Source: Conidiobolus incongruus B7586
Taxonomy: Eukaryota > Entomophthoromycota > Entomophthoromycetes > Entomophthorales > Conidiobolaceae
Reading direction: 5' to 3'
Length of the DNA: 36,225 nt
Assembly (NCBI GenBank): GCA_000697335.1
Contig: JNEM01012653.1
Location: forward strand, 1 to 36,225
How positions within the stretch are numbered: the stretch's first letter is position 1; each line of letters starts with the position of its first letter. The position numbers and the translations under genes were made by a program. Positions 23,490-35,962 of the stretch are shown here, one piece after another. Under the pieces are notes generated by a model that did no database searches, was not told the origin of the DNA, and saw only the letters and a program-made list of their open reading frames with translations.

Positions 23490-24850
23490 ATCAATCATAT
23501 TCTTACTGTAGTATTGCTAGATTTAATGGATGCCCAACACTGACCTGCAAAGCCCAAATTCTTCTAAACTATTAGTTCTTTAGAAGGTTTTATCATGTTT
23601 CTGGTGCGAAAAATAATTATAGTTTGAAACGTAGTGGACCTCCAATACTAAATCCTGGAGTAAACTCACAAATATCAAATTCGAATGTAAAGAAGATCCT
23701 AGATGAAATCAAGTACGAAAAACATAAAATATACTAGCCGATACTCTATCAAGCACTATCGACTTTAAAAAACTAATTACTATTCATGTTAAATTCTATT
23801 CATTTTGTAAAGAGGATAAAAACGAATGATACTGAAATTTGATTAAGAAATTCACCCAGATAATATTGACTATAATTAACCCTGGTATATCAGATTCAAT
23901 AGGAGTAATTGAGTCAACGAATTATTTTCAGATAGTTGGCGATGATAAAATACAAAGATATCCAAAACTTTGTTAAAGCAAATGTACTTGAAAGAAAATC
24001 CTAATATTTTTACAATGACTATGATTTAATTAATGCGATGGATACGGATGCCAAATTCTGGTTTGTAAATAGTTTAATCTTGAAAAATATATTTAATAAT
24101 TTATTATTGTAGTGTGCAGATAAAATCGAACCTGATCGGTATAATCCTTATTACTACATTGCCCATTCGATCACTAAACATTTTGGATTCACTAACAGCT
24201 CGGATACTTGGATTGCCACCAGTAGTGACTTTGTGAGTCTTGCCTTTGTGGTCAATTCTTATCAAAACATGAGACTAAATTTAACGAAATTAAACTTTCT
24301 TAAACTTTCCCTTCGCTACTACTGATGATGAAAAGAGCATTTAGCCCAATACTCGACCAATTCACCAAGTTTCCCGTGTAATAAAACTTTAAAATCGTTG
24401 CTGATTATTTACCTTTTTTCCATGAATCAAATTTATTTGAATGTCGGAAACTATTACATACGATTTATACCACTACAAAACATGTATATCTTTTACTATT
24501 CAATCCTAACTCCCTCTTACTTGATATTTCATTTCAACCTTTCAAAAGACAAAACCCCAATTCACCTGAGGTCTAAAGCCTACATTGGTATCAAGAATAT
24601 AAATTCTATATAATCAATCTAGATCTACTTTCAAAGACATTGTAAAAGTTACAAAGAGTACCTATCTCTTTAGTTCTGGGCTAATTGCTATATATAAAAA
24701 ATTTGGATATAACATCTAATGTGGTATTTTTACCATTTTTATCACTTCCAATCCAGATACTAAAAAAGACAAAAAAACTAACAAATCAAATTCAATTGAA
24801 TATGTAATTTTCATTTTACTTATTTTGGTATATTTATTCAAATTTTTTTG
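23490..24850 (+). pseudogene. Secreted metallopeptidase-like family, copy A (decayed)
   Basis: Aligned by eye to the intact copy at 26870-28273. Recognisable parts are the end of the signal peptide and L-x-D-A-Q near 23520-23545, the C-rich N-terminal domain, the D-A-K-F-W-F end of exon 2 near 24050-24064, a retained intron, and the exon 3 start C-A-D-K-I-E-P-D. In place of a zinc motif it has H-S-I-T-K followed by H-F-G-F (24164 onwards). The downstream I-H-L-R-S-K-A-Y segment keeps a His where the intact copy has Asp. Several stops and frame changes are scattered through it, so it is non-functional. The retained intron shows origin by DNA duplication, not retroposition. Confidence 0.8.
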
Positions 24851-25326
24851 TAGTAAGCATTCATTTGATAAAAGTTTTTAATAAAAAATCTACATGCTTA
24901 TATAAAAAAAATTATTTATATATTAATAATCTATATAATTTATAAAAATAAGTTTTTTTATTTGAAAACATATGACAATACTATATTTAATATATATTTA
25001 ATCATAAAACTAAAGATTAATCAAATTACATACATAATTTTCTTCTTTTATCAACTTCCATTTATTATAATTTACTTTTATTTAAAATAATAGGCGAAAT
25101 TATCAAGATACTATCTAAGGAGTAATCCTGTATTGTTTTATTAAGGTTATCAATACTATATAAAAATCATAGCTAATTTCGGAATCTATTGCCCATAATA
25201 AATCATTAAATAAATAGAGTAAAAATATAATTTCAATTACTTATTAGAAAATATTTTATTATTAAATATTATTTTTTTTGAATCTATTCAAAATTATTAA
25301 AAATCATGATCATTGAAATTTTAGTG

Positions 25327-25695
25327 ACAACTGAAAATATAGGAGGAATTAGACTATTAGAGCTTAAATAAGGAATTTTCTGCGATAAATGATGAATTTC
25401 CATGAACTTAGCAAGGATTATTGAATTTTACCAAACAAGATGAAAGTGATTTACTGTAATTTAAGTTTTTGAATAAAGATCTCATGCTCATCATGACTCA
25501 ATACTTTTGGTGGGCGATACGAGAAAAACTTGGAGGAGGCATACCTATGAAATGAAGATATCTAAACTACTTTTATTGACTTACTCAATATAACCTTATA
25601 TTAGATATAATTGCGACTATTTTTGGACAAGAACAGCACTTAAATTTCAAAATCAATTGGTTTATCAAATTTGTAAATTAAATTACAAGGTGACT
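25327..25695 (+). repeat. Duplicated spacer segment, copy 2
   Basis: Diverged partner of 22947-23311 in the same orientation. Here it lies about 1.2 kb before the intact gene instead of directly next to it, so either extra sequence entered later (25696-26869) or it marks the start of another lost copy. Confidence 0.65.
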
Positions 25696-26869
25696 TAGTT
25701 CAAAATAGTAAACAAAATTTCATAATAAATTGACAAGGCTATTCCCAATTATTAGTATTCCTCTATATATCCTTTTGAACTTCAAAATTATTCATATGTC
25801 ATAGCTTATATCTCTGAATAACACTTAGAAGTTCAGTATTTTTCTAATGATATCTAATATATATCAACAAATAATGATATTTATATATAAATATCACTAT
25901 ATAAATATATCCATTTGAATGTATAGTCTTAATTGAATTATATAATGTTCATTTAACAAAAAGTTTGTAATTCTTATTATGAGTGAAGTCATAAGTATAT
26001 CGATTTTTGGATTCATCTTATCAATCTCCAATGGCAAGCATGTTTTTATAAACTCGTATTTTCGATATGTCAAATTTATTATTTCAAACACTATCCAGAT
26101 TGATAAATAAATATTTCTTAAATCGTACTTTTTTTATTGATTTATAAAAATGAAAGCTTTTTATAATAAAATAATACTAATATCAACCCGAGAATGTCTA
26201 ATGCCTTACTAGTTTCTAACTCAAATCCTCTTAATATGTACTATTGACAATCTTACATAATTCCAATATTTGAATGCAAGTGCATGAAAAATTATTAATT
26301 AAATATGGCATCTGAAATCATAACAGATATTTTGAATTCTAATTTTTAACATTTTAGAACAATTTTAAAATTATTTTTGAAATCAATTTTATACTTATAT
26401 GTTAATATTAATTTTAATAATTTGCAATTTGATATTTTTAAAACTAATAAATCGTGGACAATGTCAAATGATGAATAAAGATCTATATGTAGTTCAAAAC
26501 ATATAGAGTAATTAATAATTAATGAATATACAAGAAACCTCTCCTAACATACACAAGTTTACATTAATTGTTTGGGTCAAAAAAAATATGATCATTTGAT
26601 AATGGATTTTTTATAAAGTTTAACAATTTAACTTGTTACTTGATCATTTTTGGATTTTAGCGAGAATTTCAACCAATTATATATTTTTTACACAATGGAA
26701 AGAATAGCAAGGCAGATCAAAGTGACACAGATGTATCCATGAGAATTCTCGTTACAAATATAAAAATAGATGAGTTAACAAACGACGATAACATTATTAA
26801 CATAAATTTATAATTAATAATAATTTCTAGTTTGAATTTGCTAGACTTGATCCAAAAAGAGTAGTGATA
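25696..26869. other. Spacer upstream of the intact family gene
   Basis: AT-rich, with no accepted gene. Minus-strand frames at 25897-26091 and 26717-27031 are low-complexity or antisense to the gene that follows. It should include that gene's promoter; no TATA box as clear as those of the small-peptide genes is seen. Confidence 0.45.
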
Positions 26870-28273
26870 ATGAATCTCATTAACTGTTCTCTTGTTATGT
26901 TGCTTGGTTTGTTGGATGCCCAACAGTGGCCTACAAAGCCAAAATGCATCCAATCTGTTAGTTTCATCAATAATGGAAGATCTCAGCTTTTGCCTTGCAA
27001 AAATGATCACCCTAAATTGGAACGTCGCCAACTTTCTAATTCTAAATCCTCAAATAAGACTATTGAATTTGAGTTAGAATGCAAAGAAGATCCTAAATGC
27101 AAACAAGTTCGAAATGCTTTGGACAAACTTGCGGATACTGTATCAAGTATTATAGAGTTTAAACTGCCAATTAGGATTAAGATTAAGTTTTATTCCTTTT
27201 GTAAAGAGAATCCAAATGGAAAATGCAATTTGAAATTTGATAAAGAACATCATTTTGGTAATATTTACAATGATTAAATTTGACATGGTTTTAATACTTT
27301 AAATAGGATCATATCCATCAATACCTGTAACTCCTATCTCTCTGAATGGTTCATCTGAAGAATATTATCCTCAAGTTTTGGCAAAGCAATTGAATCCGGA
27401 ATATCTATATTGGATGAATGAATATGATATTTTTGGTGACTTCAACTCAGATGCCAAATGGTGGTTTGTAATGAATATTCCATTTTTCATATTTCAAAGA
27501 TTAATATATTAATATAGGGTGAAAATAAAATCGAATCTGATCAATATGACTTTTCATTCTTCCTGGCTCATTGGTTTACCGAACAACTTGGTTTCTCTAG
27601 CAGTTTGGCTCGTTGGATTGAAAACAATGATCAATTTATATCCCCTATGCCTTCCTACCAACTTAATGACGATGACAAACTAATATTTGATTCCTTTGAA
27701 TTTAATCCCTTTGATCGTTTGATTATTACTACAGAGGATAAAAAGACCATTCAACCTTTACTCGATTCATACTCGAAATTTTCTTATAATGGAACTTTGG
27801 AAAATCCATCAGATTTAATTCCTGTAATTGAGAAATCACCCTTAAACGAAATCTCTAAACAGTTGAACAAGTTGGCTACCACTCCAAACGCACTATCCTT
27901 GTCATTATCCAATGGTGAGTCTCTTTTGTTAGAGACTTCAATCAAACCTTTTGAGTATGGAGCTTCGGTTACTGATTTGAGTTCCAAAGCATATGCAGGC
28001 ACTCAAGAATCTTTAATGACTCCATTTGGTCAACCCGGTTCTACTTTGAAGGATATTGTTAAAGGCCAAGAATGGGGTACCTATCCATTTGGTCCTGGAA
28101 TCATCGCAGTGCTTAAAGAACTTGGCTATAATATTAAGCCTGATATCTCTACCACTGTTTCCACTCCCAATCCAGATAACAAGGAAGATGATAAAAAACC
28201 CAACAGCGCAAGTCAAATTCAATTGAATATTGGATCCACACTTTTACTTACATTAGCATATTTATTCTATTAA
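26870..28273 (+). CDS. Secreted, probably GPI-anchored metallopeptidase-like protein lacking the zinc motif (copy B)
   Basis: Exons 26870-27257, 27307-27467 and 27518-28273 join in frame (434 residues). The ATG at 26870 opens a signal peptide (M-N-L-I-N-C-S-L-V-M-L-L-G-L-L-D-A). A Cys-containing N-terminal domain follows (C near 27, 44, 70, 76), with S-S-I-I-E-F and F-Y-S-F-C-K-E motifs, then D-A-K-W-W-F closing exon 2. Exon 3 has F-L-A-H-W-F-T-E-Q-L-G-F; paralogue E reads V-H-E-L-M-H-E-L-G-F there, so the HExxH zinc motif is H201-W-F-T-E205. A downstream His of paralogue E is Asp336 here. The C-terminus, after a charged Asn/Asp/Lys linker, is a hydrophobic tail (G-S-T-L-L-L-T-L-A-Y-L-F-Y), typical of a GPI signal. 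It is the only intact member of the array, so a non-catalytic surface role is inferred. Similar H-E-L-x-H-x-L-G-F secreted proteins exist in zygomycete fungi, from memory. Confidence 0.9.
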
Positions 28274-28939
28274 TAAAAAATTCAATATTTCCTTTTAGCA
28301 TTAATCTCAATTTTTATCTACACAACATTTATTTTGGCGCAAAATTGGGATATCCTATATCATATATTCAGTGATAAATCCAATATTCATTATATTTATT
28401 AATTACTTTTTTAAATTACTGCCAAATTACAAAAGGATATATTTAAGAGGATGATTGATCAAGAAAATTGAAAAATTTGTTATAAAATTTTACCCTAGAG
28501 TATTTGGGTTAATCCAATATTAATTTCGAATTTATTTAATTCTCATAAACTAAGGTTAGAAAAAACATTTAGTATTATTATATAAAATAATATTAATTTT
28601 GCACAAATCAAAATATAAATACTTTATAATTTATTTTGATTTTTTATTAAAATACAAAATTTTCTTGGTAAAACAAATATAGACTTTAAATTTTGGATAA
28701 AACAAATTTAATAAATATTAATCTGTAATTTTTTCAAATTAAATATTGTGACCCTTTATCATATTGCCTTGTAATAAAATATTAAAACTGCAACTTCAAT
28801 CAATAATATTCAATTCGAATTGGTATTACTATGAAAATAATATGTAAATAGAGGAGGTTAAAGATAAATTGGATATTATCGATTTTAATATATTTTTATT
28901 TGTGTTGGATGAATTAGTTCCCGCAGAATTGAACCAAAG
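28274..28939. other. Spacer between family copies B and C
   Basis: AT-rich, no gene. It begins with the 3' untranslated region of copy B. Confidence 0.5.
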
Positions 28940-30235
28940 TAATATCAAAAATAAATCTGGCTAATTATCCTACTGTAGCTCTATTATTTGCTTAGTTGAT
29001 GTATAATAGTGGCTTATAAAGCTAAAATTCTGCCAATCCGCTAGCCAGTTGAATAATGGAAGCTTCAAGCTATTGTTTTCAAAGGCGAGCCTTTTAATTT
29101 GGAGAGTCGTCAATATCTTAAAACTAGAGCTTCAAATAAATGTAATGACATCAAAATCGATGGAAAGATGCCTCCAAATATACATAAAGGTATCCTTTGA
29201 TAAATTTGTGAACATTCTATCAAAATTTAGTATTGAAAAGCCTATTAATATTATTTTAAAATTTCTTCACTTTCGTAAAGAGCATTAAAATAATTTGATC
29301 GTTTAATATTTGATCGAAAAACTCGTTTTGATTATTTATATTAAAGTAAATTGGAAAGGAAAAAAATCCATTTCAAAGTTATGAATATATTGATATAAAA
29401 GTTGAATTCAACCAAGATACCAATTAATAGATTGTATTTAAATTCTCAGCGAACAAATTATATTATAGAGTGAAGGTAAAATTGAAGCTGATCAACATAC
29501 TTTCCCTAATTACTAGCTTACCAGATGGCTGGAAGTTTTAGGTTCGCTAAAAGTTTGAATGCTTATATTAATGACAATAATAATTTTATTAGTCCTTTGC
29601 TTTATCAAAAAATTTTTGAAGGAAAATGATAATGATGAGTTCAATCATTTATCACTATTCTCTTAATCGTTTTGTTGTCGCTACTGAGGATAAAATTAGT
29701 ATTCAACCTTTACTTGGTTGATTCATCAAATTACCTGATAATTCAACTTCTACAAAACTATTAGATCTACTCCCCATAATTCAAAAATCACCCTTGAACG
29801 AAATCTCTAAAAAGCTAAACAAAGTTGACTATCATTCCAAACGCATTATCCTTGCTACTATCCAATGGTGAGTTTCTTTTGTTAGAGACTTCAATCAAAC
29901 CTTTTAAGAATGGGATTTCAGCTAATGACTTAAGTTTCGAGTCATATATTGGCATTCAAGAATCTTTTATGAATCCATATGGCTAATCTAGCTTCACTTT
30001 CAAGGATATTGCTAAAGGCCAAGGGTGAATTACTTATCCATTTGGCTCAGGGATTATTGTGATGCTTAAAGAACTTGGTTATATTATGAAATCCGATATC
30101 ACAACTACTGTTTCCATCCCTAACCCTGAGTCCAAAGTAGAAAAGGAGAGTTAACTAAAAAAATTTAACATTCAAGTCAAATCCAATAGAATTTGTTATT
30201 TTTTTCTTTATTTATAGTTTATGATTTACAAACTG
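28940..30235 (+). pseudogene. Secreted metallopeptidase-like family, copy C (decayed)
   Basis: Closest in sequence to intact copy B. Shared stretches include N-N-G-S near 29054, the F-S-I-E-K-P-I-N-I-I segment near 29230, an intron acceptor before E-G-K-I-E-A-D-Q-H near 29469, E-D-K-I-S-I-Q-P-L-L near 29690, I-Q-K-S-P-L-N-E-I-S-K-K-L near 29780 and the L-K-E-L-G-Y end near 30070. The zinc-motif position reads T-R-W-L-E with no HExxH, and the downstream His position is Asp (A-N-D-L-S), as in copy B. B and C therefore probably lost the motif before they split. Many stops and frame changes; non-functional. Confidence 0.8.
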
Positions 30236-31059
30236 TCATCTATATACACTATTGATATTTTATTAAATTTAATATTTGATTCAAAGTTATTTGATTGATG
30301 TTTCAATATACATCATTGAACCAAAACAGATTATATTAATATCTTTAATTTTATATACACGAGAAATTTTTTTCGTGATATATTTATACAGTTACAATAT
30401 TGTTAATACAAATCATTAAGATTTATTTATTTTAAGGTTAGAAATATAAATCTCGCACAATGGAACTGTACGAATCCAATCATGTGAATTTTCAATAAAA
30501 TTATTTCACATAACATCATTTCAATTTTTACCAAACTTGATTTGAAGTGGATTACGGAACTTAGTACTATTGAAATATATAATAGGCTTGAAAGAAAAAC
30601 AAATCTAATATTGTTAGATGAAATTATATTGTATATTAGTTAAGTGTTAATATTTTATATTTTTATTATATATTACAAGAGAATTGGTAATTGATGAATA
30701 ATTTCATGGTTAACACGTTGTAATTTGATAAAATTATTAGGTGATTTATAAAATAAAAAATCTAAAATTAATCAAGACTTATTGTACTAAAAAAGAAATA
30801 ATCAAAGTGTCAACAACACAAAGTTGCATAGTGTGAAATTTGTTTGTAAAATGAATATACCATTTTTTCATAATTGTTATCAAATTAAGTTTTCACAATG
30901 ATAAAATAATTTTATCCATTCGTTTTCAAGTATTATCACATATAATATATGACTAATACCTTAGTAGTTTATTAAAAAGGTATGAGTATTGGTCAATATA
31001 CTATTTTAAATTTTGATATTATTATCTCTGTTACTGATTTTAAATTCATAGGTATTAAA
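30236..31059. other. Spacer between copies C and D
   Basis: AT-rich, no gene. A 9-bp hairpin, CACGAGAAA with TTTTTCGTG (one G-T pair), sits near 30359-30378. It could be a terminator-like or chance structure. Confidence 0.45.
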
Positions 31060-32395
31060 TAATGTCAACTATTTTTCCATTATTTGAATATTTAGTTTAT
31101 TGGATGCATAAGCTTGACCCGCAAACTCAAAGTATATCGAATCTATAAAATCTTTGAAACCTATAGTACTCATGGAGATTCTTTTTGGACAAGGTCATGT
31201 CAATTTGAAATGCAAAAAGAACAATGAAATCACTATTATAAAAATGTCAATTAGTGTCAATATATAATGCCAAAATGATTATAATTGTATCAAAGTGAAA
31301 GAGATTTTTGAATATGTTATCAATACATTCTCAAGCATCATCAGGTTCAATTTGTCTCTTAGAATTGAATCAGAGTTTTTATTATTTTGTAGTGATGATG
31401 TTCATTCAAATTAATGAATTTTGATATTAGTAATTATTACAAAAATCTATTGAACAAAATTACTGAATTGGAATTAAGAGTTGCTAGTTGATCATGTTAT
31501 TATAATGCTTAGAGTAAAAATTAGGTTGTAGGATTGTCCCATGGTTTAGCCAAGCAAAAGAATATAAAAGGTAAAACAAATAATAAAGTTGGAGAAACTA
31601 ATATAATTGCAGAGTTCAATTTTGCAGCCAAATAGTGTTTTGAAGTTAATAACTATGGTCTTACAAAATTATTTACTTTTTCTTGGTGCTGGTAAAATGT
31701 ACATTGTTCAATTTGATTTTTTTGGTTATCATTCATGAAATTATAAATGGCCTTGATTTTGATAGTAGTTTAGGCTTTTAGTTTGAATCAAATAGAGTAT
31801 TATTTCTCCATCATTCAATGCCAAAACTTATCAAGTAATAATGAATTTGAAAATTTCACTATGTATATACTCGATTGATTAACTTTTACTTTTGAAGATA
31901 AGTGTGTTCAACTCTACCTCCATTTGTATATTAAAATATGATAAAATAATATAAAAATTCATTGAGGAGATATTCGATTAAAATTCAAGGATTTATTTTC
32001 AAAATACGTTAAAAAGTTACATAATTGAATGGCGCTTCCAACGTTCTTTTCATATTACTTCAGTGGTAACTTACTCTCTTTGAATTCATTATTCAAACCA
32101 TATTTCAATGAGCTACTGTAGAGTCACTTGAGTTGAAACCTTACGAAGGTACTCAAAGCTCTTTAGTGACTTTCTATTATAAACCTGGTAACAGTATCAA
32201 TTCTTCAGATTAAGATAAAATATGAAGTACTTCATTAATTTGCCTTGAAATTATTTTGATACTCAAATAATTTGGATATAAAGTTAAGTCCGATCTTTCT
32301 ACTTCTAATTCCTGTTCCAACCATCAGAATAATGGACAAAAGCACTATCAGAATGATGATAATCTTAATAGGGAAAATAAGGCTTAGCTCAACAT
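31060..32395 (+). pseudogene. Secreted metallopeptidase-like family, copy D (heavily decayed)
   Basis: Anchors to the family are S-L-L-D-A near 31098, S-S-I-I-R-F near 31334 with F-L-L-F-C after it, the motif V-I-I-H-E-I-I-N-G-L-D-F from 31725 (zinc site 31734-31748), K-P-Y-E-G-T-Q-S-S-L near 32139, and a C-terminal Asn/Asp-rich linker ending near 32390. The first two zinc-motif residues, His-Glu, survive while the second His position is Asn. The downstream His position is Ser. It is the most degraded copy, with many stops and frame changes. Confidence 0.75.
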
Positions 32396-34499
32396 TAATT
32401 GAACACCGGCGCGATAGGTTTATGTTTATTTAAATAATAACTGTAATAAACAAAGTTTTACAAACAATTGTTGATTTTCTATACTCCGAATTTGTAATAC
32501 AATATCCAGTAAAAATTAACTTATTTACCAACTTAATTATATTATAATGGGTTCTTTGAGGGATATGCTATATATTTTAACTTATATGAAAATGAAATTT
32601 TTCATAATTTATAATAATTATCGAACTTTAGAGATTGATGATAATATTAATAAATATTAATTACTACTTAAATTGATTGACAGCTTTTTATATATAATTG
32701 TTGAAATCAATATTTTGGTATAATCCCAAATTGAGCTAGATACAGAAATAATTTCAGTATAAAACACTTATATTGAATGATAATATGATTATACTTCTTA
32801 TTAAACACTGTATCATAAACTATGGGTGTTAATGTTTTCAAATCGATGCACAACGAAACAATTTTTTAAAAATAACTGGTAAATAATAAACTTTAATGAT
32901 ATTTATATTTACTAAAGAATGGCCAACTTTATTTTTTCAATCTTGAATATTTTCATTGAAAAGACATTATGTTAATATTAGTATATTTAAGAGGACAATA
33001 TAAAATAAGGAATAACATATTGTCAATATTATTGGTTATGGTAATGGCTTATATTTATCATTATATATCAAATAATAAAGATTTAATTGTTTCTCTTTTT
33101 ATTATTCAATTTGAATAATCAGGAATTTGCATTCTAACAATTTGGTTTGTTAGTCTGAATATTGCTAATTTATATATTTCAAGTTAAAATTTTTATATTT
33201 TAAATTTTTTAAAATTAAATTACAATGTAATATAATATAACATTAGAATTTAATTTTAGATTTAAAAATAGTTCAGTCGATGGCAAAATTTTTTAATGAG
33301 TTCAATATAAATCAAACGAATGAAATTCACAAAAATTATTATTAGAATTTATTAGTTTATTACTATATTTTGAAACCATATTTGCAAAATTAGGCAAAGA
33401 TTAAAATAAATTATATTTATCAAGTTCAAATCATATTTGTATTATAGAGCCAAAGCATACAAGTAATCTACATTTTTAAAATACATATTCATTATTTATT
33501 TATATATTTAATGCTTGGGTTAGATTAATATCAAAATTGAATATTTGATTTTTTATCATCTTGAAAATTAAAATCCATCTATTCTATTTAAAGATCTATC
33601 AATTAAAATTCATTTTTCTAAATTGAAACAAAAAATTAAACTGAATTATATATAATAAACTAACCCAATATTTACAATATATACTTTATTTAGCATATTA
33701 TCAGTTTCTACCTTCAAACTAGATAATTTTGGCTAAAATATAATTTTTACTATATAATGAAAATTTAGCTCAAAGAATTGAATTTTTAATATAATAATTT
33801 AAAACAAAAATTTTATTATAGTTCTGGATATTTTATATTATTGTTATATATAATATTAAATTAGAGAAAGATGGAAAATTATTATAATATCAAAATAAAA
33901 AAGTATTTTTCTTAAAATATAAAATTTTAAATAGATATTTGAATGCGGAATAAATTTAATTAATTTATTTAAAATTTAAATCTCAAAGTCTAATTATTAT
34001 CATCTCCCCTATTATATTTATTGAATTATGGCGAAATTGATCGCAGGTATATGTTAGCACATTGAAAATTTTATATATTTAAGTTTCTAATCTTATTTAC
34101 AATTGATTAAAAGGAATTTTGAAATTCTGAATATTATTGTTAGAGGAACTCTTTTTTAATATTAAATAATATTATTAATCAAATTTAATTCAAATAAATT
34201 AGTTTATATAATAATTTTGAAACATTATTTAAAATTTTTATAATATGAAATATTCCAATAGTAGTAACAACATCAACTAAAAATGCTAACATTATTGGTT
34301 TTTCAATATTTGAAATAATTTGATATTATCAACTTGTTGGAATGAATTTCTAAGCAAGTTTTAAGTTAAAATACCAGTTATGATGGATGTGAAATAATTG
34401 AAAAAAAGTATATATAGGTCTATTAAGCCAAATATAATACATAGATACTCTGGTTGTATTATTATAATGTACATTTTAGTTATTTATTGACAATAAATT
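32396..34499. other. 2.1-kb spacer between copies D and E
   Basis: Very AT-rich, no gene or clear repeat. A TATATATA tract near 34409 lies about 100 bp before copy E and may have been its TATA box. Confidence 0.45.
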
Positions 34500-35962
34500 T
34501 TAAAATTATTGTTTGCTCAATGTATTATCAGGTTTATTAAATGGTCAAGAATCAAAAGGTGGCCTGACAAACCTCAATGTTTGATAATCCCCAATCCTTT
34601 AGATCGAAAGACAACAAAGACTGTTTGTTACGTCTCGCTTAAACAAACATTTGAACGTCGACATTTCTCTAATTTAGAACAGAGCAATTCAAACCCCATG
34701 AAGGATAGTGATATTTTTGATTTTGGTTAAATTAATTACTCTCTTGTTAGTGTTGATATGAAATTTACTGACTTCAAATTAAGATGTTAAAAGGTAAAAA
34801 GAGCTTTTCAAAATGCCGCTAGCGTACTTTCAGGTATTATTGAGTTTAAACATCCAATCACTATTGATGCCAAATTCAGATCATTTTGTAATGGCGATGA
34901 AAAATGTTTGAAAGAATAAGAAGATGGAATTACTCTGGGTAATGATATATTTTGTGATATATTCATTATAAATAATTTATAATTTAGGACAACCTTCCCC
35001 AACTGGTTTAGCTAGCATCGTAGACAATGACGGCGTCCACTGACTTTATCCAAAGGCTTTAGCAAAACAACTTGATATTGAAGAATTTGCTGTATTCGAT
35101 ATTGGTAAATATGATATATGTGCTGTGTTCAATGCTGATGCAAGTTGGTGATTTGAAGTAAGATATTTTAAATTTTTATTTATATTACTTATATTGATTA
35201 ATTTTCGGAGATGGTGAAATTTAATCTAATGAACTTGATTTCTTTTCGATCATTGTTCATGAGCTGATGCATGAACTTGGGTTCGCAAGTAGTTTAGACA
35301 GGTATTTTAAATGTAATTTTGGATTTGTGAGCCTTACACTTATTGATAAAGGAGATATATTTGTTGATAAAAGTAGTTTATTACTCAAAACTCTTGATCG
35401 TTTAATTGTTACCACCAAGGATAGAGAAAGTCTTCAAACCTACCTTGATCCTTTTGCAAAATTTTCCACAACACATTCAATCCAAGACAAGAGAAAATTT
35501 TGGAGTATTGCGAAGAAATCATTATCATGTCCAGCTAAAAAATTATCGGAATTGAGCACTACTCCAAATGTATTGTCTATATTGCTGCCGGAAGGTGAAA
35601 CGCTTTTGCTAGACACTGCTTTCACACCATTTCTGAAGGAAATCTCAGTAAATCATGTCAGCAAAGAGGATTATAAAGACATACTAGAATCGTCGATGAT
35701 TCCTAAGTTGAAAAATGTTTGTGATTATCATAAAAATGCATTTGGTGAAGAATGGCCTACTCATGCTTATGGCCCTAAACTGGTTAAGGTTTTCGGAGCA
35801 CTTGGATACACAATCAAGGGTGATTTTACTACATTCATTTCGGCGTCTGATTCTGTATATAAGGATATATCAGATAATCAAAATGGTAGTGATTTGAATC
35901 AAAACAAGTCGAATATTGAACATTTATTATATTGTCTTTTAGAGGATTTGTTATCTAACTAG
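34500..35962 (+). pseudogene. Secreted metallopeptidase-like family, copy E (decayed, zinc motif kept)
   Basis: Three-exon layout as in copy B, with introns near 34939-34987 and 35158-35207. N-terminal parts (signal-peptide remnant L-S-G-L-L-N-G-Q-E-S, then R-W-P-D-K-P-Q-C) are interrupted, and exons 1 and 2 contain several stops or frame changes. The last exon is open from 35223 to 35962. It carries V-H-E-L-M-H-E-L-G-F with a perfect HExxH at 35258-35272, then L-D-R-L-I-V-T-T-K-D, S-V-N-H-V-S with a His at 35654-35656, and L-G-Y-T-I-K-G-D near the end. It lacks the long hydrophobic C-tail of copy B. Most likely a recent pseudogene; a shortened product from the last exon cannot be excluded. 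Confidence 0.75.

Noticed and set aside
24398-24613. Plus-strand 71-codon frame as an independent gene
   Set aside because: It lies inside decayed copy A and part of it aligns with the family's C-terminal third.
34500-35962. An altered genetic code with TGA read as Trp, suggested by TGA at Trp-like places in copy E
   Set aside because: Intact genes in the window use TGG for Trp and copy E has other stops and frame changes, so decay explains it.
23490-35962. Retroposed origin of the family copies
   Set aside because: Intron positions and splice sites are retained in copies A, C and E, so duplication was at DNA level.
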